Shown: positions 40,565 to 49,786 of the stretch, one piece after another
Layout: the number at the start of each line of letters is the position of its first letter
Position numbering within the stretch: position 1 is the first letter of the stretch
NCBI RefSeq assembly: GCF_016863035.1
Contig: NZ_BOOC01000001.1
Coordinates: 310,001-374,000, forward strand
Length of the DNA stretch: 64,000 nt
Direction: 5' to 3'
Source of the DNA: Microbispora corallina
Lineage (GTDB): Bacteria > Actinomycetota > Actinomycetes > Streptosporangiales > Streptosporangiaceae
The notes under the pieces: generated by a model
Databases searched by the model: none
What the model was told of the DNA's origin: nothing
The model's input: only the letters and a program-made list of their open reading frames with translations
Program-made: the position numbers and the translations under genes

Positions 40565-42154
40565 ATGCCGACCGGGGACGGCGCCGTGCCCCCGGCCGCC
40601 GAGCTCGTCGGCGTGACCAAGAGGTTCGGCGACGTGGTGGCCAACGACGGGATCGACCTCGCGATCGCGCGGGGCGAGGTCCACGGCGTGGTGGGCGAGA
40701 ACGGGGCCGGCAAGTCCACCCTCATGTCCATCCTGTACGGCCTGCACCGACCGGACGCCGGGCACGTGCTGCGCGACGGGAGACGGGTGCGGCTGCGGTC
40801 GCCCGCCGACGCGATCGCCCACGGGCTCGGCATGGTGCACCAGCGGTTCCGGCTCTTCCCGGAGCTGAGCGTGGCCGAGAACGTGGTGATCGGCGCCGAG
40901 CCGACCCGCCGGGGGATGCTCGACCTCGCCGCGGCCGGGCGCGAGGTCGAGCGGCTCGGCGAGCTCTACGGGCTGCGCGCCGATCCACGTGCCCGCGTCG
41001 GGCGGCTGCCTGTCGGCGTGCGCCAGCGGGTGGAGATCCTCAAGGCCCTCTACCGGGGCGCCCGGGTGCTGATCCTCGACGAGCCGACGGCGGTCCTCAC
41101 GCCCGGCGAGGCGGCGCGGCTGTTCGAGGTGCTGCGCACGGTCACCCGGAGCGGCGTCTCCGTCGTGCTGGTGACGCACAAGCTGGGCGAGGTCCTCACG
41201 GCCACCGACCGGGTGACGGTGCTGCGGGGGGGCCGGGTCACCGGGCGCTTCACCACCTCGGGCACGACGGCGGCGGAGCTCGTCGTCGCCATGATCGGAC
41301 GCTCGCCGGCCGCCGCACCCGCCCGGCGCTCCCCCACCGCGGAGCGGGCTCCGTACGCGCTGGAGGTGGACGGGCTGACGGTCCGCGACCGCGACGGGGT
41401 GGTGCGCCTGGCCGGCGTGTCGTTCGGCGTGCGGCCGGGCGAGATCGTCGGCCTCGCGGGAGTGGCGGGCAGCGGCCAGCGGGAGCTGGTGGACGCCGTC
41501 ACCGGCCTGCGGACCCCGGGTCCCGGCGATTCGGGGCGGGTGCTGCTGTCCGGGCGGACGGTACGCGGCGGGCGGGAGCCCGATGTCGCGTACGTCCCCG
41601 AGGACCGGCACGGCCGGGGCACCGCCGCCGCCATGTCCCTGCGGGAGAACCTCGTGATGGGCGACCAGCGGAGCTCCGCCCTGCGCGGCCGGTTCGGCCT
41701 GTCCTCCTCCGCCGTACGGGACCGGGCGCGAGCACTGGTGGAGAGCTTCGGCATCCGGGCGGCTTCGGTGGACGCCCCGATCTCCACGCTGTCCGGAGGG
41801 AACGCGCAGAAGGCCGTGCTCGCCCGGGAGCTGTCCCGGCCGGTCGGCGTGATCGTGGTGGAGGAGCCCACGCAGGGCGTCGACGTGGGCGCCCAGGAGA
41901 TGATCCACGGCCTGCTCGCCGAGGCCCGCGACCGAGGGCGGGCCGTCCTCCTGCAGTCGAGCGAGCTGACGGAGCTGCGCGCGCTGTCGGACCGGGTCCT
42001 GGTCCTGTACGAGGGACGGCTGGTGGCCGAGGTGCCCGGCGACGAGGCGACCGACGAGCGGCTGGGAGCCGCCATGACCGGAGCGCCGGCGTCGGCTGAC
42101 GCCCCGCGGACGCCGCCCGCCGATGACACCTCCGTCGCCGGGGTGGAGCCGTGA
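40565..42154 (+). CDS. Nucleoside-type ABC importer ATPase (duplicated domains)
   Basis: ATG 2 bp after the binding-protein stop, 529 residues with two ATPase halves. First half: Walker A GENGAGKSTLMSILYG, Walker B LILDEPTAVLTPGEA, VTHKLGEV. Second half: degenerate A GVAGSGQRELVDAVTG, signature TLSGGNAQKAVLARELS, VIVVEEPTQGVDVGAQEMIH. This asymmetric RbsA/MglA/NupO arrangement powers BMP-dependent nucleoside importers. The first half has VGVRQRVEILKAL where LSGG is expected, which is normal for the family. Confidence 0.9.
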   Translation: MPTGDGAVPPAAELVGVTKRFGDVVANDGIDLAIARGEVHGVVGENGAGKSTLMSILYGLHRPDAGHVLRDGRRVRLRSPADAIAHGLGMVHQRFRLFPELSVAENVVIGAEPTRRGMLDLAAAGREVERLGELYGLRADPRARVGRLPVGVRQRVEILKALYRGARVLILDEPTAVLTPGEAARLFEVLRTVTRSGVSVVLVTHKLGEVLTATDRVTVLRGGRVTGRFTTSGTTAAELVVAMIGRSPAAAPARRSPTAERAPYALEVDGLTVRDRDGVVRLAGVSFGVRPGEIVGLAGVAGSGQRELVDAVTGLRTPGPGDSGRVLLSGRTVRGGREPDVAYVPEDRHGRGTAAAMSLRENLVMGDQRSSALRGRFGLSSSAVRDRARALVESFGIRAASVDAPISTLSGGNAQKAVLARELSRPVGVIVVEEPTQGVDVGAQEMIHGLLAEARDRGRAVLLQSSELTELRALSDRVLVLYEGRLVAEVPGDEATDERLGAAMTGAPASADAPRTPPADDTSVAGVEP

Positions 42155-43266
42155 ACGCCGGCCCGGGCGGCGCCGGACGGAGGGCGGCGCGACGGCTCGC
42201 GCCCGCCGCGCCGGCCGCGCTCGCGGTGGCCGGGGCCCTCGGCCTCACCACGGTCGTGATGGTCCTGGCCGGCATCGACCCCGCGCGGGCGTACCCGGCC
42301 CTCGTCAACGGCGCGCTGGGCGACGGGAACCTCGAGTACACCGTCGGCGCCTTCGTCCCGACCCTCGGCATGGCCCTGGCGTTCGCGATCCCGCTGCGCG
42401 CCGGGGAGTTCAACCTGGGCGGGGACGGCCAGATGGCGCTGGGCGGGATCACGGCCGCGGCGCTGACGCTGGCGGCTCCGCTGCCGGCGGTCGCCGGGGT
42501 CGCGCTCCCGCTGACCGCGGCGGCACTGGCCGGGGCGCTCGCCGCCGGGATCTCCGCGCCGCTGCACACCCGGCTCGGCATTCCCGCGATCGTCACGACG
42601 CTGCTGATCAGCACCCCGGCGGTGTCACTCGCGTCCTACCTCGTCCGCTTCCCGCTGGCCGAGCGCGGCACCGGCATCGCCGAGACTCCCGTGCTGCCGG
42701 ACGCCGCCCACCTGCCGTCGATCGGCGACAGCGGGTACGTGACCATCGGGCTCCCGCTGGTCCTCTTCCTGACCGCCGCATGGCTGTACCTCGACGGGCG
42801 GACCGTCATCGGGTACGAGACGCGGGCGACCGGCCTCAACCGCGAGTTCGCGCGGTACGGCGGGGTGCGGGTGGACCGGCTGGCCCTGACCGCACTCGCG
42901 GGCGGCGGCGCCTGCGCCGGCCTCGTGGGAGGCCTGATCGTGCTCGGCCCGCCGTACCGGTTCGTCGACGGGGCGCTCACGGCCCCCGGCTACACGTTCA
43001 CCGCCATCGCGGCCGTGCTGCTGGCCACGGGAAGGCCCCCGGCCGTGCCTTTCACGGCCGCCCTGATGACGATCCTCCAGGTCGGCGGGGAGGGCATGGA
43101 GCGCGACGCCGGTGTGCCCGGCCAGCTCACCCAGATCGTGCAGGGGCTCGTCATCGTGATCGTCGCGGTCATGGCGACCGTGCGGCACCTCCGCGTCAGA
43201 CGGTCGCGCCCCGGGGGCCGCGGGCGGGACGGCGTGGCGCCGCAGGCCCGGGAGGCGGGCGCGTGA
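42151..43266 (+). CDS. Nucleoside-type ABC importer permease 1 (NupP/YufP-like)
   Basis: The GTG overlaps the ATPase stop by 4 bp, 371 residues. About ten hydrophobic helices, with the family motif GEFNLGGDGQMALGGITAA near residue 85 and GIPAIVTTLLISTPAVSLASY. It ends in a short Arg/Gly-rich tail. Pairs with the next permease (GTGA overlap) to form the channel, as in other BMP importers. Confidence 0.88.
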   Translation: MNAGPGGAGRRAARRLAPAAPAALAVAGALGLTTVVMVLAGIDPARAYPALVNGALGDGNLEYTVGAFVPTLGMALAFAIPLRAGEFNLGGDGQMALGGITAAALTLAAPLPAVAGVALPLTAAALAGALAAGISAPLHTRLGIPAIVTTLLISTPAVSLASYLVRFPLAERGTGIAETPVLPDAAHLPSIGDSGYVTIGLPLVLFLTAAWLYLDGRTVIGYETRATGLNREFARYGGVRVDRLALTALAGGGACAGLVGGLIVLGPPYRFVDGALTAPGYTFTAIAAVLLATGRPPAVPFTAALMTILQVGGEGMERDAGVPGQLTQIVQGLVIVIVAVMATVRHLRVRRSRPGGRGRDGVAPQAREAGA

Positions 43267-44198
43267 ACGTCCTCGACCCGGCCTTCGCGGCGTCGGTCCT
43301 CACCGCGACCGCGCCTGTCGTCCTCGCGGCGCTCGGCGGGCTGATCTGCTCGGTCTCCGGGGTGTTCAACATGGCGCTGGAGGGCACCCTGCTGTGGGGC
43401 GCCTTCGTCGCCGTGGTCGCGAGCCACCTGACGGGAAGCGCCTGGTGGGGGGTGGCGGCGGCCGTGGTCGCGGGCGTGCTGTACTCCGCCGTCCTGTCCG
43501 TCCTCACGGTGACCCTGCGGGCCGACGCGGTGGTGGTCGCGGTGGGGCTCAACCTGCTGGCGCTCGGGCTGACGGCGTTCCTGATGCGCGAGATCCTGGG
43601 CGTGGGCGGCACGTACACCTCCCCCGATCTGCGCGGCCTGCCCACGCTGGCCGCCGCCCTCGGCCGCGTCCCCCTGCTCGGCCCCGTGCTCGGGCCGCAG
43701 TCGCCCCTGGTCCCCGTGGCGTTCGCGCTGGTGGTCGCCGCCGCGTGGTGGCTGCGCCGGACCCGCTCCGGGCTGCGGCTGCGCGGGGCCGGCCAGCACC
43801 CGGAGGCGGCCGCGTCCCTCGGCCTGAGGGTCGCGGCGTACCGGCACGGCGCCGTGATGGCGGCGGGAGCGCTGTGCGGGCTCGCCGGGGCGCAGCTCGC
43901 CCTGGGCAACGTCACTCTGTTCAGCGAGGGGATGAGCGCGGGCCGCGGCTGGGTGGCCGTCGTGGCGGTCATGCTGGGCGGCGTCCGGCCCTACCGGGTG
44001 GCCGCCGCGTGCCTGCTGTTCGGGGTGGCCGAGGCGCTGGGATTCCGGCTCCAGGGGGCCGGGCTGCCGCAGCAGCTCGCGGACGCCGCCCCCTACCTGA
44101 TCACGCTCGTCGCGCTGGTCCTCGCCGCGTCGGCGGGCAGGCGCCGCCGGGCCGGAGGGGGCGTCGTGATCGCGCGGAAAGATCGGGGGGGACGATGA
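43263..44198 (+). CDS. Nucleoside-type ABC importer permease 2 (NupQ/YufQ-like)
   Basis: The GTG inside a GTGA overlap, 311 residues. The N-terminal motif GLICSVSGVFNMALEGTLLWGAF is broken here at GLICSVSGVFNMALEG and is diagnostic of the second permease. Other matches are RRTRSGLRLRGAGQHPEAAA and GMSAGRGWVAVVAVMLGG. Eight or nine membrane helices. Its stop overlaps the MtnA-family gene, tying the transporter to the salvage enzymes at the translational level. Confidence 0.88.
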   Translation: MNVLDPAFAASVLTATAPVVLAALGGLICSVSGVFNMALEGTLLWGAFVAVVASHLTGSAWWGVAAAVVAGVLYSAVLSVLTVTLRADAVVVAVGLNLLALGLTAFLMREILGVGGTYTSPDLRGLPTLAAALGRVPLLGPVLGPQSPLVPVAFALVVAAAWWLRRTRSGLRLRGAGQHPEAAASLGLRVAAYRHGAVMAAGALCGLAGAQLALGNVTLFSEGMSAGRGWVAVVAVMLGGVRPYRVAAACLLFGVAEALGFRLQGAGLPQQLADAAPYLITLVALVLAASAGRRRRAGGGVVIARKDRGGR

Positions 44199-45235
44199 GC
44201 ACGCAGCCCGGCCGTCCGGTGCTGGCGGACTCGGTCCGCCTCACGCCGGACGGCGTGGAGATCCTCGACCGGCGGGTCTACCCGTTCGAGGTCCGGTGGG
44301 TCAGGTGCGGCACGAGCGAGGAGGTCGCCGTGGCCGTGGAGCGCATGGTCACGCAGAGCTCCGGGCCGCTGTTCGCGACCACGGCGGGCATGGTCCTCGC
44401 CGCCAGGGAGGCCCGGGGCGAGCCCCCGGACCGGGCAGCCGAGCGGCTGCGGGCCGCCGGGCGGCGCCTCGTCGCCACCCGTCCGACGAACAACCACATC
44501 CGGGACGCGGTCCTGGCCGTCCTGTCCGGCACGGTGGACGGTCCTCTGCCCGGCCTCGCCGGGGACGAGCTGGTCGCGGCCGTCGAGGACGCGGCGGCCC
44601 GGCACGACGCGGCCTATTGGGCGCGCAGCGAGGCCCTCGGCGCGAACGCCGCCTCACTGCTGGCCGACGGCGCCCGGGTGCTCACCCACTGCTGGGCCGA
44701 CGCCTACCTGATCACCTCGGTCGAGGCGGCCCGGCGGGCCGGCAAGCGGCTGGAGTTCGTCTGCACGGAGACCCGGCCATACCTGCAGGGCGCCCGGCTG
44801 ACCGCCGCCACGCTGGTCGAGATGGGCTACCGTCCCACGGTGATCACCGACGGGATGGTCGCCGCGGCGCTGGCCGACGGGCTGGCCGACGTCGCGCTGG
44901 TCGCGGCCGACCGGGTCACGCTCGACGGACACGTGGTCAACAAGGTCGGCACACTCGGCGTCGCGCTGGCCGCCCGTGCCTTCGAGGTCCCGTTCTACGC
45001 GCTGGTCCAGGCGCCCGACCCGCTCGCGCCCACCGTCGGCGACGTGGTGATCGAGCGCCGCGACGGGGACGAGGTCCTCCACCTCCTCGGCGCGCGCACC
45101 GCGGCGGAGGGCACCACCGGCTACTACCCCGCCTTCGACGCCACCCCGCCCCACCTGGTGACGCGGATCGTCACCGAACGAGGCGTCTACCCGCCGGAAC
45201 AGGTGTCCCGGCACTTCGACGAGGAGAGTTCATGA
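44195..45235 (+). CDS. mtnA: MtnA/eIF2B-alpha family sugar-phosphate isomerase, divergent
   Basis: ATGA overlap with the permease, 346 residues. The fold is that of methylthioribose-1-phosphate isomerase: GTSEEVAVAVERMVTQSSGP, the catalytic-Cys block VLTHCWADAYL (about 169), ETRPYLQGARLTAATLVEMG and the catalytic Asp in VAADRVTLDGHVVNKVGT. The usual RGAPAIG motif of MtnA is replaced by SSGPLFATTAG, and THCNAG by THCWAD. So it may isomerise methylthioribose-1-phosphate, ribose-1,5-bisphosphate or a related 5-deoxy sugar phosphate. Co-encoded MtnB and MtnC favour the methionine-salvage role. Confidence 0.75.
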   Translation: MSTQPGRPVLADSVRLTPDGVEILDRRVYPFEVRWVRCGTSEEVAVAVERMVTQSSGPLFATTAGMVLAAREARGEPPDRAAERLRAAGRRLVATRPTNNHIRDAVLAVLSGTVDGPLPGLAGDELVAAVEDAAARHDAAYWARSEALGANAASLLADGARVLTHCWADAYLITSVEAARRAGKRLEFVCTETRPYLQGARLTAATLVEMGYRPTVITDGMVAAALADGLADVALVAADRVTLDGHVVNKVGTLGVALAARAFEVPFYALVQAPDPLAPTVGDVVIERRDGDEVLHLLGARTAAEGTTGYYPAFDATPPHLVTRIVTERGVYPPEQVSRHFDEESS

Positions 45236-46188
45236 GCCAGGTCCGCCGTGTCGTCGTGGACACCGATACCGGCATCGACGATGCCCACACGCTGCTGTAT
45301 CTCGCCGGCCGCCCCGACGCCGAGATCGTCGCGATCAGCTCCGTGTTCGGGAACTGCCTCGAGGAGGACGCGACCAGGAACATCGGCTACGTGACCCGGC
45401 TGCTCGGCCTGGAGGTGCCGATCGCGCGGGGCGCCGCCGAGCCCATCGCCGGAGTCGCGCACATCGCCGGGTACGTCCACGGCAAGGACGGCCTGGGCGA
45501 CCGCGGCTACGACCGTCCCCTTCCCGAGGTGACCGGAGAGAGCGGGGCGGAGCTGCTGGTGCGGCTGGCGCACGAGCGGCCGGGCGAGCTCGACCTGCTC
45601 GCGCTCGGCCCGCTGACCAACCTCGGCCTCGCCCTGCGCATCGACCCCGAGCTGTTCACCCGGTACCGCTCGGTCGTGCTGATGGGCGGCTCCGGGCCGT
45701 ACGCCGAGCCCGGCACGCTGCTGATGATCGACGCGAACGTCAACAACGACCCGGAGGCGGCACGGGCGGTCTTCGCGGCCCCGCGGAACGAGCTCGTGAT
45801 GGTGGGGGTGAACGTCACAGCCGGGACCATCCTCGACGAGCGGGCCATCGCGGCGCTGCGCGCCGCCCCCGGATCGAGAGCCCGGTTCGCCGTCGAGATC
45901 CTGGAGACGTACCTGGACTTCTACCAGAACGAGTGGGGGCGCCGGATCATCCCGCTGCACGACCCCCTGGCCGCCGGGATCCTGCTCGACCCAGCCTTCG
46001 CGACGGCGTGGACGGACGGGCCGGTCAACGTCGTCACGGACGGATTCCTCGCGCGGGCCCGCCTGATGCGGACCGTGGACGGCCTGCCGCCCGCCTTCCC
46101 CCACGAGCCGGCGCCGCCCACCCGGGTGGTCACGAACGTGGACGCGACCCGGTTCGTCGCCGACTTCGTGGAGGTGCTGTCCCGATGA
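45232..46188 (+). CDS. Inosine-uridine-type nucleoside hydrolase
   Basis: ATGA overlap, 318 residues. The calcium-binding N-terminus VVDTDTGIDDAHTLLYLAG, the VLMGGSGP loop, NVNNDPEAA and the catalytic HDPLAAG motif are all present, so the enzyme should be active. The family cleaves ribonucleosides to base and ribose. Placed between mtnA and mtnC and after a nucleoside importer, it could split 5'-methylthioadenosine into adenine and methylthioribose, replacing MtnN or MtnP, which are absent here. Purine-nucleoside salvage is the alternative. Confidence 0.85.
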   Translation: MSQVRRVVVDTDTGIDDAHTLLYLAGRPDAEIVAISSVFGNCLEEDATRNIGYVTRLLGLEVPIARGAAEPIAGVAHIAGYVHGKDGLGDRGYDRPLPEVTGESGAELLVRLAHERPGELDLLALGPLTNLGLALRIDPELFTRYRSVVLMGGSGPYAEPGTLLMIDANVNNDPEAARAVFAAPRNELVMVGVNVTAGTILDERAIAALRAAPGSRARFAVEILETYLDFYQNEWGRRIIPLHDPLAAGILLDPAFATAWTDGPVNVVTDGFLARARLMRTVDGLPPAFPHEPAPPTRVVTNVDATRFVADFVEVLSR

Positions 46189-46880
46189 CCGTCTCCTGGA
46201 TCGTCCTCGACATCGAGGGCACGACGAGTTCCACCGCGTCCGTGCACGTGGGCCTGTACGCCTACGCCCGCCCACGGCTCGGCCCGTGGATCGACGGCCA
46301 CCGCGGCGACCCCGAGGTGCGGGAGGCGGTGGCGCAGGTGGAGCGGGAGGCCGGCCTGCCCCATGGGGCGGCGACCGTCGATGTCGTGAAGGTCCTGCAC
46401 GGCTGGATGGACGGCGACGTCAAGGCGACACCGCTCAAGACCCTCCAAGGGCAGGTGTGGGCCGCGGGCTTCGCGGCGGGCGAGCTCACCGCGCACGTCT
46501 TCCCCGACGTCGCCCCCGCGCTGCGCCGGTGGCACGCCACCGGGACGCGACTGGCCGTCTTCTCCTCGGGAGCGGTCTCCAGCCAGCGCCCCTGGTTCCG
46601 GCACACGGCGGACGGCGACCTGTCGGTTCTGCTGGACCGGCACTTCGACACGGTGAACGCGGGCCCGAAGCGGGAGACCGCCTCCTACGAGCGGATCGCG
46701 AAGGCGCTCGGCAGCCCGGGAGGGCGGGTGCTGTTCCTGTCCGACGTGCCGGCCGAGCTCGACGCGGCGGCCGCGGCGGGCTGGCGCACGACCGGCGTCC
46801 GCCGCCCCGGCGAGCCGAGCGAGGGCGCCGGCTTCGGGACACATCCGGTCGTCTCGTCGTTCGAGGAGGTGGAGGTCTGA
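46185..46880 (+). CDS. mtnC: Enolase-phosphatase E1 (acireductone synthase)
   Basis: ATGA overlap, 231 residues, the normal length. HAD motif I is SWIVLDIEGTTSSTASVHV at the N-terminus. The MtnC-specific block is LKTLQGQVWAAGFAAGELTA. Motif II is LAVFSSGAVSSQRPWF, motif III NAGPKRETASYERI and motif IV LFLSDVPAELDAA. It enolises and dephosphorylates 2,3-diketo-5-methylthiopentyl-1-phosphate to acireductone, the substrate of MtnD encoded at 52470. Strong family match, so this anchors the pathway assignment. Confidence 0.93.
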   Translation: MTVSWIVLDIEGTTSSTASVHVGLYAYARPRLGPWIDGHRGDPEVREAVAQVEREAGLPHGAATVDVVKVLHGWMDGDVKATPLKTLQGQVWAAGFAAGELTAHVFPDVAPALRRWHATGTRLAVFSSGAVSSQRPWFRHTADGDLSVLLDRHFDTVNAGPKRETASYERIAKALGSPGGRVLFLSDVPAELDAAAAAGWRTTGVRRPGEPSEGAGFGTHPVVSSFEEVEV

Positions 46881-47515
46881 TGGGCACGCAGGACCGGCTC
46901 ACGGCCGGCCGCGTTTTCGAGGCCGGGGGACGGCTGGCGGTGGAATCGGCCAGGTTCACCGCGTTCGGGTGGATGCGCGGCACGTCGGGCAACCTGTCCG
47001 AGGTCGTCTCCCGCGACCCGCTGCGGCTGGCGGTCACCGCGAGCGGCCTGGACAAGGGCGAGCTGACCGCCTCCGACGTGGCCGTGGTGGACGAGGCGGG
47101 CGACGTCGTCCCCGTGGAGGGCGTGGCGCCGCTGACGCCGTCCGCCGAGGCTGGGCTGCACGCCCGGGTGGCGGCGTTGACCGGCGCGGGGGCGGTCGTC
47201 CACGTGCACGCGCTGAACGCCGTCGTCGCCGGTCACCGATGGCCGGACGGCGTGCTCCTGCGGGACGTCGAGACGCTGAAGGGCATCGGCCGCCTGGCCC
47301 ACGACGACGAGGTGATCGTCCCGGTGATCCGCAACAGCCAGGACATGACGGAGCTGGGCGACCGGTTCGAGTCGGCCTACGACCCGCGGACGCCCGCCGT
47401 GATCGTGGCCTCCCACGGCCTGTACGCCTGGGGCTCGGATCTCACGCGGGCCAGGCACGTCACCGAGTGCGTGGAGTGGCTCCTGGCGTACGCCCTCGCC
47501 GTCACCCCCGCCTGA
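46880..47515 (+). CDS. mtnB: Methylthioribulose-1-phosphate dehydratase
   Basis: The ATG shares one base with the mtnC stop (TGATG), 211 residues. It belongs to the class II aldolase fold, but the MtnB hallmarks are clear: GWMRGTSGNLSEV, the Glu in TPSAEAGLHARV, zinc ligands in VVHVHALNAV, VPVIRNSQDMTELGDR, and the third zinc His in VIVASHGLYAWG. It dehydrates methylthioribulose-1-phosphate to the diketone used by MtnC. Its last codons lie within the 40-bp terminator palindrome shared with mtnK. Confidence 0.92.
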   Translation: MGTQDRLTAGRVFEAGGRLAVESARFTAFGWMRGTSGNLSEVVSRDPLRLAVTASGLDKGELTASDVAVVDEAGDVVPVEGVAPLTPSAEAGLHARVAALTGAGAVVHVHALNAVVAGHRWPDGVLLRDVETLKGIGRLAHDDEVIVPVIRNSQDMTELGDRFESAYDPRTPAVIVASHGLYAWGSDLTRARHVTECVEWLLAYALAVTPA

Positions 47516-47536
47516 CGTCAGGCGGGGGTGACGGCG
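47497..47536. terminator. 40-bp perfect palindrome forming both gene ends and a bidirectional terminator
   Basis: The left arm CGCCGTCACCCCCGCCTGAC (47497-47516) is the exact reverse complement of 47517-47536. There is no mismatch and no loop base. The mtnB stop (47513-47515) and mtnK stop (47518-47520) are both inside it, two bases apart, so the two proteins share the C-terminus AVTPA. It would fold into a very stable hairpin in either transcript. Confidence 0.92.
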
Positions 47537-48762
47537 CCGGCCAGCAGGTCGCCGAGACGGTCGAACAGCACGGCCGGCTCCGGCAGTGCCGCGCCCTCCA
47601 CGAGCAGCAGCCTGGCCGCCCGCAGCACACCGCGGATGGCCCTGACCCGCTCGTCCTCCGGCAGGGTCTCGATGTCGGTGACGCGCGAGAAGCCGATGAC
47701 CCGGCGGGCGGCTTTGGCCGCGCCCGCCGCCGCGGCGTCGCCGTACACCTTGGCGAGGTAGCCCTCCAGCACGCCGTCGCCGAAGACCCGCGGGTCGGCC
47801 CGCCCCGGCCACAGCGCCGCGAACTCCTCTCGGAACGCCGCCCACGTCTGCGCCGCCAGGCCGAGCACCCAGGAGGCGTGGCCCTCGTCGCCGAGCGCCA
47901 GGGCGCGGGCGGCCGCCAGGACGTAGTTGCCCCACAGGGCGCCGATGTCGAACCCGACCGGCCCGTAGAAGGCGAACTCGACGTCGAAGGCCCGGGTGGA
48001 GCGCGGGGCGCCGGCGGTCTCGGCCCGGACCAGCACCGACCCCGTGTGGAGGTCGCCATGGATCAGCGCCTCGGCGTGGGTCATGAACGCGAGTTTGGCC
48101 GCCCCGATGGCCGCCCGCACGTCCGGGTCCCCGGCGTAGGCCGCGACGTCGTCCTCGTTGGCCGGCAGGATCCGGTTGTGCTCGTGCCGGATGTAGGGCT
48201 CGGTGAAGACCAGGTCCTCGGTGATCTCGCACAGGTCCGGGTTGACGGACGCGGCGACCGCCGCCTTGTGACCCTTGGCCCCGAGGCCGAACACCGAGGT
48301 GCCGAAGGCCACGCGGGCGACGTACCGCCCGAGGTCCCCGGCCGCGCCCTCGTGGCGCAGCCCCTCGTTGAGCGCGCCGCGCCACACCCGGTGGTCGGAC
48401 AGGTCCTCCATCGCCACCACGTGGCGGGCGGGGTCCTCGTCGTAGATCTCGGGCACCAGGCCGGGCGCGACCGCGTTGTGGACCCGCAGCGCGGCGGCCT
48501 CGTAGCGGTTGCGCTCCGGCGTGATCGGCCAGGTGGGGTCCACCCTGACGTACGGCAGGGACTGCTTGAGCACCAGTCCCCGGCCCCCGGCCGTCTCCAC
48601 CACGAAGACCAGGTTGAGGTTGCCGTCGCCCACCTCGCGTACGGAGGTCAGGGCGGCCGGGTCGGCCAGGCGGCGCAGCGCGGGCCGGGACGCGAGGTAG
48701 CCGGGGACGGCGCCGACCGTGAGGATCTCGTAGGACGCGGCGGCGTCGACGGTCGCTGTCAC
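47518..48762 (-). CDS. mtnK: 5-methylthioribose kinase
   Basis: GTG start behind AAGGAAG, overlapping the permease stop by 4 bp. 414 residues, the MtnK length. The N-lobe has REVGDGNLNLVFVVETAGGRGLVLKQ (here read as VGDGNLNLVFVVE and LVLKQSLPYVRV). VVAMEDLSDHRVWRG and the catalytic loop EALIHGDLHTGSVLV with AFDVEFAFYGPVGFDIG (DFG-equivalent DxE) are characteristic. It phosphorylates methylthioribose at C1 with ATP. Co-translation with a ribose-type importer suggests that the imported sugar is its substrate. Confidence 0.92.
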   Translation of the reverse strand: MTATVDAAASYEILTVGAVPGYLASRPALRRLADPAALTSVREVGDGNLNLVFVVETAGGRGLVLKQSLPYVRVDPTWPITPERNRYEAAALRVHNAVAPGLVPEIYDEDPARHVVAMEDLSDHRVWRGALNEGLRHEGAAGDLGRYVARVAFGTSVFGLGAKGHKAAVAASVNPDLCEITEDLVFTEPYIRHEHNRILPANEDDVAAYAGDPDVRAAIGAAKLAFMTHAEALIHGDLHTGSVLVRAETAGAPRSTRAFDVEFAFYGPVGFDIGALWGNYVLAAARALALGDEGHASWVLGLAAQTWAAFREEFAALWPGRADPRVFGDGVLEGYLAKVYGDAAAAGAAKAARRVIGFSRVTDIETLPEDERVRAIRGVLRAARLLLVEGAALPEPAVLFDRLGDLLAGAVTPA

Positions 48763-49786
48763 GTGGACTTCCTTTCTCCTCGCCCGGTGTAACTGACCAC
48801 GAGCGAGCCGATGAGCAGCGCCCCCTGCACGAAGGTCTGCGCGTAGTAGGGCGCGTTGAGCATGGTCAGACCGTTGATCACGACGCCGATGAACAGTGCC
48901 CCCACGACGGTTCCCACGGCGTTGGGGCGGTCGGCCCCCAGCACGGCGAACCCGATGAGGGCCGCCGCCACCGACTGCAGCAGGTACGGGTCGCCCGCGC
49001 CGACGTCCCCTCTGCCGAGGCGGGCGGACAGCAGGATCCCGCCCACGGCGGCGCACAGCCCGGAGACGGCGTAGGCCGCCGCGCGGTAGCGGGCGACCCT
49101 GATACCCGCGAGCCGGGCGGCCTCGGCGTTGCCGCCGATGGCGTAGAGCGCGCGGCCCCACCGGGTATGGACGAGGAACACGTGGACGGCGACCGCCAGC
49201 AGGGCGAACACGACAACCGGGACCGGGATGGACGCCACGGTGCCGCCGCCGAGCCAGGCGAAGCCCTCGGTGTAGCGGCCGGGCGCGGGGGCGCCGTCCA
49301 CCGTCATCCCCGCCGAAACCGACTGGCCCGACGTGACGATCAGGGCGAGCCCCTGGAACAGGAACATGGTGCCGAGCGTGGCGACCAGGTCGGGAACCTT
49401 CGCCACCACCGTCAGCAGGACGTTGACTCCCGCCACGACCAGCCCGGCCGCCAGGCCCGCCACGACCGCCGTGCCTCCGGTCAAGTTGAAGCGGACCATC
49501 GTCGTCGCCGTGATCATGACCACGAAGCCCACGCAGGCGCCGGCCGACAGGTCGAAGCCGCCCGTCGTCATAGACACCGTGACCCCGAGCGCGACCACGC
49601 CGACGACCGCCACCGACTGCAGCACGATCAGGGCGTTGCCGTACGTCGCGAAGGCCGGGGCGAGCAGGGCGAACAGCGGCAGCAGCAGAGCCAGGAGGAC
49701 GACCAGGCCGTAGCGGCGCACCGCCGCCGCCCCCTGCCGGCTCCGGCGCCGCTCGCGGGGCTCCGAGGGCGCGTCCCGAACGGCGG

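Noticed and set aside
46880-47515. L-fuculose-phosphate aldolase or ribulose-phosphate epimerase
   Set aside because: Same superfamily, but the NSQDM block and position between mtnC and mtnK identify MtnB.
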